A DNA stretch of 11,613 nt from positions 1-11,613 of the forward strand of contig JBLNBX010000256.1 of NCBI GenBank assembly GCA_050260275.1. The letters run 5' to 3'. Position numbers and translations under genes: made by a program. The notes under the pieces are model-generated. The model was not told where the DNA came from. It made no database searches and was given only the letters and a program-made list of their open reading frames with translations. The first letter of the stretch is position 1; each line of letters starts with the position of its first letter. Below are positions 6,537-11,613 of this stretch, one piece after another. The DNA is from DATMXS01 sp050260275. GTDB lineage: Bacteria > Acidobacteriota > Terriglobia > Bryobacterales > Bryobacteraceae.

Positions 6537-6995
6537 ATGCCTGCACGCATTTGTAAAGAGCACCGGCGCGGAGCCGCCATGATCGAGGCGTCACTGACGC
6601 TGCTGCTGTTTTTGACGATCGTGTGCTCGATCTTCGATTTCGCCTTCACGACGTTTCAGCGGCAGACCATCCTGCATGCCGCGCGCACGGCGGCGCGGTT
6701 CGGCGTCACTGAAGAGTGGAAGTGCGAGACCGAGGACTGCACGGATCCGGACACTGTTGCCAAGATCAAGAACATGGTTGTCTATGGATCACCCGAGGGC
6801 GGCACGCGCGGCATCTTCGGCCTGACGCCCTCGATGGTGACGGTGACGAAGCCGGGGAAGCGCCATTCGGCGGGGGAGGAACTAGTCATTACTGTGAGGG
6901 ATTTCCCGCTGATCTTCATCACCCCGGGTTTCGCGGGGCGGAAGACCGGCCGGTCCATCACGGTGACGCTCCCGATGGAAGAATACTCTCTGTAG
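6537..6995 (+). CDS. TadE-like pseudopilin, second copy
   Basis: Also 152 residues, with RRGAAMIEASL at the N-terminus (Gly12, then Glu17 at +5), a membrane helix at about 18-38 and an exported domain. The NMVVYGSPEGGT motif corresponds to NVVVYGSPTGGT in the preceding gene, so the two are paralogues that diverged elsewhere. Two cysteines in EEWKCETEDCTDPD could form a disulfide outside the cell. The ATG at 6537 is chosen because GGAG (6525-6528) stands 8 nt upstream. An in-frame GTG at 6477 would overlap the previous gene by 49 bp and translate its reading-frame shadow. It sits 11 bp after the first tadE and closes the cassette. Confidence 0.87.
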   Translation: MPARICKEHRRGAAMIEASLTLLLFLTIVCSIFDFAFTTFQRQTILHAARTAARFGVTEEWKCETEDCTDPDTVAKIKNMVVYGSPEGGTRGIFGLTPSMVTVTKPGKRHSAGEELVITVRDFPLIFITPGFAGRKTGRSITVTLPMEEYSL

Positions 6996-7053
6996 ACCGG
7001 CCGAAGGACATCGCTGCGCAGCCGTCCCCCGGAACAACCCCGCTTTCGGCTTC

Positions 7054-7062
7054 TGCTAGCAT
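7054..7062 (+). promoter_or_regulatory. Extended -10 promoter of the ThuA-domain gene
   Basis: TGCTAGCAT is an extended -10 element of the same type as at 925 and 3642. The predicted start of transcription is near 7069, exactly where a perfect hairpin begins (7069-7089), leaving a 5' leader of about 111 nt before the start at 7180. No -35 consensus is present. Confidence 0.5.
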
Positions 7063-7068
7063 ATCGAA

Positions 7069-7089
7069 GTGCTGGGCATCGCCCAGCAC
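7069..7089 (+). promoter_or_regulatory. Perfect stem-loop at the predicted mRNA 5' end
   Basis: GTGCTGGGC-ATC-GCCCAGCAC is a 9-bp perfect stem with a 3-nt loop. It starts at the predicted transcription start, so the mRNA would begin with this hairpin. The rest of the leader (7090-7179) is GC-rich with further pairing potential, such as the palindrome GCCGGCCGGC at 7147-7156. Possible roles are 5'-end protection of the mRNA, attenuation or an uncharacterised regulatory RNA. I do not recognise a known riboswitch. Confidence 0.55.
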
Positions 7090-7179
7090 TCTGAGCCGGG
7101 AAGCGCGCCTGCGATCCCCCGGCCGGAGCAAACCGCCGGTCACATAGCCGGCCGGCTTGATAGGAAAGGCGTCGACATT

Positions 7180-8112
7180 TTGCGAGCAGATCGAATCGCT
7201 TTTGCGCTCCCGATTCTGGCTTTGGCGGTGGGGGCCGCGTTGTCCGCCCCCGCGTCCGCTCAGACCAAAGAGATCGCGATCGTGGCCGGCCCCCAGGATC
7301 ACAGCGCCCCGGGTAGCCACGAGTACATCAAGGTGAGCAAGATCCTGGCGCACTGCCTTGAGAACTCCACTAATGTTAAGGGCATCAAGGTCAGGCTGTT
7401 CCTGGACCGCGTCCCCAAGGACCTCAGTCTGTTGAAGGGCGTGTCCCTCGTGGCCCTGATCAGCAGTTCGGACCGCGCCCCGAACGAGCAACACGCGCTC
7501 TTCCCGCAGCACAACGTCGCGGAGGCCAACGGCGGCCGGTATGACAAGGAAACAACGGCATACCTGAAGGAGTTCGATGGCCTGATTAAGTCCGGGGTTG
7601 GCTTCGCGGCTTTCCACTATGGCCTCTGGGTTGAGACCCACTCCGCCCGTACCAATTACCTCGACTGGATGGGCGGCGTGTGGGTACAGAGCGCGTCGCG
7701 AAACCCGATGGGGCTTTGGAAGATCGAATTCGCGAACCCGGATCACCCCATTCTGCGCGGCGTGAAGCCGTGGCAGTTCAAGGAAGAGCTCTTCTACCGC
7801 CCGTACCTCTCCTACGAGGAAAACCGGACGGACCTGCTGATAGCCCATCCGATCGACATCATGAAGGTGACCTGGTGGGGCGCCAAGCCCACCGGACCCG
7901 GAGTCGCAGCGTGGGCGTTCCAGAGGGACGACGGTGGCCGGGGCTTCGCCTATGGCGGATTGCACGCGACCGCCACGCTGCTGGACGAGAACGTCCGCAA
8001 GTTCGTGCTGAACGGGCTCGTGTGGGCAGCGGGCATGGACGTGCCGCCCGAAGGCGTCGAGTCGGTTCTCACGAAAGAGATGATGGACAAGTTCGACGCT
8101 TCAAAGAACTGA
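7180..8112 (+). CDS. Exported ThuA-like domain protein
   Basis: A 310-residue secreted or periplasmic protein of the ThuA (trehalose utilisation-like) family, which has a class I glutamine-amidotransferase-like fold. The signal peptide has a hydrophobic core and an ASA-Q cleavage site (about residue 27). Family blocks include IAIVAGPQDHSAPGSHEY (about 33-49), VALISSS, AFHYG, NPDHPILRGVKPW and the C-terminal GGRGFAYGGLHATATLLDENVRKFVLNGLVWAAG. The TTG at 7180 is preferred. It has AGGAAAGG (7162-7169) 10 nt upstream and gives a clean signal peptide, whereas the in-frame GTG at 7069 adds 37 low-complexity residues read from a hairpin leader. Many such proteins act on sugars in soil bacteria, but the reaction is unknown and this is not proof of trehalose use. 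It ends 91 bp from the convergent Nif3-like gene. Confidence 0.88.
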   Translation: MRADRIAFALPILALAVGAALSAPASAQTKEIAIVAGPQDHSAPGSHEYIKVSKILAHCLENSTNVKGIKVRLFLDRVPKDLSLLKGVSLVALISSSDRAPNEQHALFPQHNVAEANGGRYDKETTAYLKEFDGLIKSGVGFAAFHYGLWVETHSARTNYLDWMGGVWVQSASRNPMGLWKIEFANPDHPILRGVKPWQFKEELFYRPYLSYEENRTDLLIAHPIDIMKVTWWGAKPTGPGVAAWAFQRDDGGRGFAYGGLHATATLLDENVRKFVLNGLVWAAGMDVPPEGVESVLTKEMMDKFDASKN

Positions 8113-8118
8113 GCTTCC

Positions 8119-8133
8119 CGCTGATTTTCAGCG
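8119..8133. terminator. Small hairpin just after the ThuA-domain stop
   Basis: CGCTGA-TTT-TCAGCG is a perfect 6-bp stem with a 3-nt loop, starting 7 nt after the stop codon at 8112. It is followed by only TT. It may act together with the larger hairpin at 8148-8177. Confidence 0.4.
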
Positions 8134-8147
8134 TTCCACTCGCGAAG

Positions 8148-8177
8148 CCGGGGCGCCAGGAGCAGGCGGCGCCCCGG
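8148..8177. terminator. Bidirectional terminator hairpin between convergent genes
   Basis: CCGGGGCGCC (8148-8157) and GGCGCCCCGG (8168-8177) form a perfect 10-bp GC stem with a 10-nt loop. It sits midway between the stops at 8112 (+) and 8204 (-), so it can serve both transcripts. No T-tract follows on either strand, as is common for GC-rich genomes that use hairpins without a long U-run. Confidence 0.6.
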
Positions 8178-8203
8178 AATCGCTGTATCGCATCCGCTAT
8201 TCG

Positions 8204-9106
8204 TCAGAGGGCCACGGGTGCACCTGGGCTCCAGAACGGCTCTTTCGCCGGGATGAACTCCACGGGAACTTCGGTGATGAAGCCTTTCAGCCACTCCGCG
8301 CAGTACTTCATGCCAGCCTGTTCCGAGACGGTGTGGCCGAGCAGAATCAGCCCCTTCTTCTTTCCCGAGGCGATCGCGGCATCCACTGCGTAGGCGACCA
8401 TCTCCCACTCCCACGTCTCTCCGGTGATGAATACGTCCACGCCCTCTCTTCCGAGGATTGGAGGCCTCATCATCGTGTGATAGCCCCAGCCCGCGGCGAC
8501 GCGATTGACCGGCGTTGAAGGATCGCCCACGACCCGCATTGTACGGATCTTCAGCTTTTCCTGAATGTCCTGGGCGAACTTCGCCAGCGGGATACCGTTG
8601 AACCTGAAAAGACGCGGGTTTTCGGGATCGACGTTCTTCTCCCACCCGAGTTCTCTGGTCATGCCCACGCTGATGCCGTCAGGACGCCGCATGTGCCAGT
8701 GGTCGTGGAAATGCTGCACGGCCATGTTGTTCTTCTTTATGAACTCGACCTTGTACTGGAACGTTGGGTCGTTCTCGAGCCCCTTGGTTTCGTCCTGGTG
8801 CATGTAGACCGCGGTTTCGTGCGCAATGACGAAGTTCCTGCCCGCCGCGGCGGCGCGCTGGAGCACGTCGAGGGTCGGGAACATCGTCGTTGCGATGCCC
8901 TTAACTTCAAGGTCTGGACTGCCGCCGAACAGGTTATCGACGGTCTGCTGCCTCCATGGCACTCCAATGTTGGCCTTGATGCGATCCATCACCTGGCCTA
9001 CAGTGAGCCTGCCACCTGCCTGCGGAAAGGCGATATTCGCCGTTGCCGCACCCATACCGGCGAGCACTGCGCTGCGCCGGGAAACGGTATTGGAGTTCTT
9101 GGTCAC
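8204..9106 (-). CDS. Nif3-like dinuclear metal protein with twin-arginine signal
   Basis: This 300-residue protein belongs to the Nif3 / dinuclear metal-centre family, whose members form hexamers with two metal ions per subunit; the physiological reaction is generally unknown. Family blocks are TVDNLFGGSP (55-64), FVIAHETAVYMHQDE (92-106, with His96 and Glu97 as likely ligands), VVGDPSTPVNRVA (192-204), DVFITGETWEWE (224-235) and GHTVSEQAGM (257-266, with His258 and Glu262). Unlike the usual cytoplasmic Nif3, it has an N-terminal signal with SRRSAVLAGMGAA (9-21) that resembles a twin-arginine (Tat) signal, ending near PQAGG (28-32). A Tat route would fit a protein exported folded with its metals. 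The GTG at 9106 keeps the twin arginines and follows a -10 element by 6 nt; the ATG at codon 18 would delete them. It is convergent with the ThuA-domain gene. Confidence 0.88.
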   Translation of the reverse strand: MTKNSNTVSRRSAVLAGMGAATANIAFPQAGGRLTVGQVMDRIKANIGVPWRQQTVDNLFGGSPDLEVKGIATTMFPTLDVLQRAAAAGRNFVIAHETAVYMHQDETKGLENDPTFQYKVEFIKKNNMAVQHFHDHWHMRRPDGISVGMTRELGWEKNVDPENPRLFRFNGIPLAKFAQDIQEKLKIRTMRVVGDPSTPVNRVAAGWGYHTMMRPPILGREGVDVFITGETWEWEMVAYAVDAAIASGKKKGLILLGHTVSEQAGMKYCAEWLKGFITEVPVEFIPAKEPFWSPGAPVAL

Positions 9107-9112
9107 GGGCCG

Positions 9113-9121
9113 ATTATCTCA
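9113..9121 (-). promoter_or_regulatory. Extended -10 promoter, leaderless start of the Nif3-like gene
   Basis: On the minus strand TGAGATAAT is an extended -10 element containing GATAAT. Six nt separate it from the GTG at 9106, so transcription should start at or next to the first base of the start codon, giving a leaderless mRNA. There is no Shine-Dalgarno sequence. Confidence 0.5.
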
Positions 9122-9250
9122 CCGGCAGGACCAACGGGGATAGGCCGGCGAGCGAGTCCAGATGCACGTGTGCGCGGGAGTGGGCGTGGCACAGGCTCAA
9201 GTACTTTTCTGGTGGAGTGGTGCCCGACACGTCCGGCTTTGAAGCAATCT

Positions 9251-9298
9251 TGATGTGGGGCGGGCGCCCTCGCCCGCGCCGGACCCCCTGGTCCGGCG
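9251..9298 (-). repeat. Dispersed hairpin repeat, minus orientation
   Basis: Two adjacent perfect hairpins: GCGGGCG-CCCT-CGCCCGC (9260-9277, 7-bp stem) and CGCCGGACC-CCCT-GGTCCGGCG (9277-9298, 9-bp stem). Read on the minus strand they end in CGCCCCACATCA, the same end as the units at 41-52 and 91-102. The two-hairpin layout and GGTCC core resemble the 9355-9413 copy in opposite orientation, so the family appears modular. Confidence 0.75.
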
Positions 9299-9354
9299 TG
9301 GCTGCGCTTTGATCCCGACTGCGAAGAGAAGCCGACAGCGTCCCGCGCCCGATG

Positions 9355-9413
9355 GGGCGACCGGGGGGTCGCCCGCGGACCTGGGGGTCCACCCCACAAA
9401 GCTGTAGTTTCCA
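9355..9413 (+). repeat. Dispersed hairpin repeat, copy at 9355
   Basis: It starts with GGGCGACC-GGGG-GGTCGCCC (9355-9374, perfect 8-bp stem), followed by GGACC-TGGG-GGTCC (9377-9390, 5-bp stem) and CACCCCACAAAGC. From 9361 to 9413 it matches 4558-4610 at 51 of 53 positions by eye. The second hairpin resembles the one at 9277-9298. It is a REP-like intergenic element. Confidence 0.8.
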
Positions 9414-9455
9414 GGCGCGCGCCGGAACGCTGGACGAACTGCCGGGCTGAGCCGT

Positions 9456-9461
9456 TATCAT
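9456..9461 (+). promoter_or_regulatory. Weak -10 candidate for the GH51 gene
   Basis: TATCAT, the same hexamer as before metX, stands in an otherwise GC-rich stretch. It lacks the TG extension and a well-spaced -35 (TGGACG lies 19 bp upstream). It would give a leader of about 180 nt. Confidence 0.25.
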
Positions 9462-9646
9462 TGGGGGCTGGGCGCGCGTTGCTCCGTTTCGATGCGCGCG
9501 CGGAAAACGGTTGCAAGGCCCTGACAGCCGCCGGGGCGGTGATCGCGGCGCGCACGACGGCGGGAGCGCAGCCTCCTCGCGGTGAACGGACCTGTGAGTG
9601 CACCCGATGACCGGACGTGGCCTGGTCCGCCACGCAGAGGAGAGTC

Positions 9647-11613
9647 ATGAAAAGACGCGACGTTCTGATCGTCTCGACGGTGGCCGCCGCAGCCGCCGTT
9701 GTGCTGTACGCCTACATAACGAGCCCGCTCCCGTCGGGGGCTGGAGCGGCGCAGGGCAAGCCGGGGGTAGCCATCCTCGCGGTTGATACCGACCGGGTCA
9801 TGGCTCCCGTGGACGAACGCATCTACGGCCACTTCCTCGAGCACATCAATCATTCGGTTGTCGATGGGCTGTTCGCCGAGCAGATCCGCGGATGCGGTTT
9901 CGAGGGCAAGGATTTCGAGACCTACTGGACGCCGTTCTCCGAGCGCGGCAGCGCTGGAATCGCCGAGGTCGAGTTCAAGAACGGAAGCAGGAGCGCACGC
10001 CTCCGCGCGGAGGGAGGCCGCGCCGGCATCAGGCAGGGCCGCGTCTTCCTGGAGGCGGGCCACAAGTACGACGGCTCGCTGTGGGTCAGGCGCGAGGAGG
10101 GTTCGCCTCGGTTGACCCTTAACGTCACAAGCTCGAAGGGCCAAGCCATCGCATCCGTGCCGCTCGCGGTCACCGGCTCGGACTGGCAGGAAGTGCCGTA
10201 CGAGTTCTCCAGTCCCGTGCGTGACGAGCAGGCCTCGGTGGAGATAGTGGCGGAGGGCAACGGAACGGTGCTCCTCGACCACATATCCCTGATGCGCGCC
10301 GACGTGCGCCGCGACGGAATGCTGCGTCCCGATCTGCTGCAGGCGCTGCGGGATCTGGCTCCGCCGTTCATGCGCTGGCCCGGCGGATCGTTCGCTTCCA
10401 CTTACAAATGGAAGGACGGCATCGGCCCGCACGCCGAGCGCCGGTACCACCCCAACGAGATGTGGGGCGGTTACTCGGATTACTACGGCTTCGGGACCGA
10501 CGAATTCATGACTCTCGCGCGAAAGCTGGGGACCGAGCCTCTGGTGGTGCTCCCGGCGCCCGGAACCGCCCCTGAGCAGGTGGAGTACGCCATGGATTGG
10601 GTGCGCTACCTCAACGACCCGCCGAACACCGAATGGGGGCGGCTGCGGGCTGCCAATGGCCACCCGGAGCCCTACAACGTGCGGTACTTCCAGATCGACA
10701 ACGAGCCCATGAATAACGGCTTCACACCGGAGAAGTACGCCGAGGTTGTCAACGTCTACGGCAGCCGGCTGCGGGCCATCGCTCCCGGGGCGAAGATCGT
10801 GGCGTGCGGGCAGAAGCGGTCCAACGACATGGGCTGGAGCCAGAAGGTGATCGACCTCGCCGGGAAGAACTTCGACATTCTCGGCGTGCACAACTACGAG
10901 TACGAGCCCGAAAACTACGAGACCGGGCTGAGGCGCATCCGCGATTACCTCATCAAGCTGCGCGATTACATCCGCGCCTCGGCGCACCCGCAGATCGAGA
11001 TCGCAGTGCTCGAATGGAATCTTTCGCGCACCTACGACTGGCGCGCCGGGCTGCATGCGGCCGGCAGTCTGATTCTATACGAGGAACTCAGCCCCGGCCT
11101 GACCATGAGCTGCCCCGCCCTGCTCATGCGGAATACCGAGGACGATCCCACCTGGACGTCATTCATCTACCACGATCACGTCTCCTGGTTCCCCGGCGCG
11201 GGCTACGTAGTAGAGAAACTCTTCCGCGAGCACTACGCGGAGCGCTATCTGGCTTCCACGAGCGGCACGTTCCGGGACATCCCCAACCGCGATAGCTTCT
11301 TCAAGGAGATCGCGACCATGAAGCCAGAAGACTGGCAGCCCGGCACTGTGGACGCCATCGCCACCGCGAGCACCGACGGCCGCCGGATCGTCATCAAGGC
11401 CGTGAACTACGAGGGGAATCGGAACACGCTGCTCGTCGACCTCCAGGGCTCACGCGCATTCGAGAAGGCCACCGCGACGCTGCACACGATCACCGCGGGG
11501 CTGACGGATAAAGCATCGCTCGAAAGACCCAACGCGATCGCCCCGGTAAGCCGTCCGCTGAGATACTCAAAGAACTTCGCGGTGGACCTGGATCCTTACA
11601 CCGTGGCCGTTGT
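9647..11613 (+). CDS. GH51 alpha-L-arabinofuranosidase, 3' end outside window
   Basis: The reading frame is open from the ATG at 9647 to the window edge (655 codons visible). GH51 enzymes release terminal alpha-L-arabinofuranosyl residues from arabinan, arabinoxylan and arabinogalactan with retention of configuration. An N-terminal membrane anchor or signal (about 6-24, after MKRRD) is followed by YGHFLEHI (60-67), a beta-sandwich carbohydrate-binding-like insert (about 105-230) and the catalytic barrel, which includes RWPGGSF (243-249). The acid/base is Glu353 in QIDNEP and the nucleophile is Glu456 in LEWN. A beta-rich C-terminal domain runs to the edge. AGAGGAGAG (9636-9644) provides a close ribosome binding site. 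The protein should work outside the cytoplasm, anchored or exported; KRRDVLI is only a weak Tat-like motif. Confidence 0.93.
   Translation, partial: MKRRDVLIVSTVAAAAAVVLYAYITSPLPSGAGAAQGKPGVAILAVDTDRVMAPVDERIYGHFLEHINHSVVDGLFAEQIRGCGFEGKDFETYWTPFSERGSAGIAEVEFKNGSRSARLRAEGGRAGIRQGRVFLEAGHKYDGSLWVRREEGSPRLTLNVTSSKGQAIASVPLAVTGSDWQEVPYEFSSPVRDEQASVEIVAEGNGTVLLDHISLMRADVRRDGMLRPDLLQALRDLAPPFMRWPGGSFASTYKWKDGIGPHAERRYHPNEMWGGYSDYYGFGTDEFMTLARKLGTEPLVVLPAPGTAPEQVEYAMDWVRYLNDPPNTEWGRLRAANGHPEPYNVRYFQIDNEPMNNGFTPEKYAEVVNVYGSRLRAIAPGAKIVACGQKRSNDMGWSQKVIDLAGKNFDILGVHNYEYEPENYETGLRRIRDYLIKLRDYIRASAHPQIEIAVLEWNLSRTYDWRAGLHAAGSLILYEELSPGLTMSCPALLMRNTEDDPTWTSFIYHDHVSWFPGAGYVVEKLFREHYAERYLASTSGTFRDIPNRDSFFKEIATMKPEDWQPGTVDAIATASTDGRRIVIKAVNYEGNRNTLLVDLQGSRAFEKATATLHTITAGLTDKASLERPNAIAPVSRPLRYSKNFAVDLDPYTVAV

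Larger units (their letters stand above)
9107..9646. other. 540-bp non-coding region between divergent Nif3-like and GH51 genes
   Basis: No credible gene is seen. The ORFs crossing it translate the hairpin repeats into Pro/Arg/Gly-rich sequence and lack family resemblance. It contains the Nif3-like promoter near 9113, two hairpin repeats in opposite orientation (9251-9298 and 9355-9413), a weak -10-like TATCAT at 9456-9461 and GC-rich sequence to the GH51 ribosome binding site. The GH51 leader may therefore be about 180 nt long. Confidence 0.6.

Noticed and set aside
7090..7145. Fluoride or cobalamin riboswitch before the thuA-like gene
   Set aside because: A CCCCCGGCC...AAACCGCC stretch recalls fluoride switches, but the GATGG and CTGATG blocks are missing, and no cobalamin-box sequence is present.
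7069..7179. N-terminal extension of the ThuA-like protein from GTG 7069
   Set aside because: The first codons would be the hairpin itself and the GTG coincides with the predicted transcription start. The TTG at 7180 has a ribosome binding site and gives a proper signal peptide.
9103..9648. Possible minus-strand gene in the Nif3-GH51 gap
   Set aside because: Much of the translation comes from the hairpin repeats (WGGPPGPRATPRSP-type sequence), and it would run over two repeats and the Nif3 promoter.
9458..11056. 532-codon minus-strand ORF opposite the GH51 gene
   Set aside because: The plus strand encodes a complete GH51 core with both catalytic glutamates. The antisense frame has shadow composition and no recognisable motif.

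Overview
The window is a GC-rich bacterial chromosome segment with short intergenic gaps and frequent GTG/TTG starts. It probably comes from an acidobacterium, most likely the Solibacter/Bryobacter group. That placement is inference. It rests on an exported ThuA-like protein next to an exported Nif3-like protein, two membrane proteins of unknown function whose C-terminal blocks I recall from acidobacterial genomes (254-805 and 4009-4473), and interspersed GC hairpin repeats. No rRNA, tRNA, CRISPR array or transposase gene was seen.

Layout. 1-253: degenerate tandem repeat and non-coding sequence. 254-805 (-): membrane-anchored protein of unknown function. 955-2681 (+): metX-metW, a translationally coupled methionine-biosynthesis pair. 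2776-3597 (-): short-chain dehydrogenase/reductase. 3660-4022 (+): half-size TauE/SafE transporter, overlapping tail-to-tail with 4009-4473 (-), a membrane/coiled-coil protein. 4474-4906: non-coding, with a hairpin repeat, an inverted repeat and an AT-rich promoter zone. 4907-6995 (+): tadG-tadE-tadE cassette. 7180-8112 (+): exported ThuA-domain protein. 8204-9106 (-): exported Nif3-like protein, convergent with it across a strong terminator hairpin. 9107-9646: non-coding, with two hairpin repeats in opposite orientation. 9647 to the window end (+): GH51 alpha-L-arabinofuranosidase, cut by the edge.

How the genes work together. MetX activates homoserine for methionine synthesis and MetW is its usual partner. 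The three Tad genes look like pilus minor subunits or envelope pseudopilins encoded away from the secretion machine (no ATPase, secretin or prepilin peptidase here). ThuA, Nif3 and GH51 all have export or anchor signals. Together they suggest a heterotrophic cell with an active envelope and carbohydrate economy, but they are not one operon. Several starts lie directly after a -10-like element (TGCTAnnnT, GATAAT or TACGAC), so leaderless or very short-leader transcription looks common here. I found no convincing new defence or mobile system. The most unusual items are the structured repeat family, the leaderless promoter layout, the 5' hairpin before thuA, the orphan tad cassette and the exported Nif3 protein.
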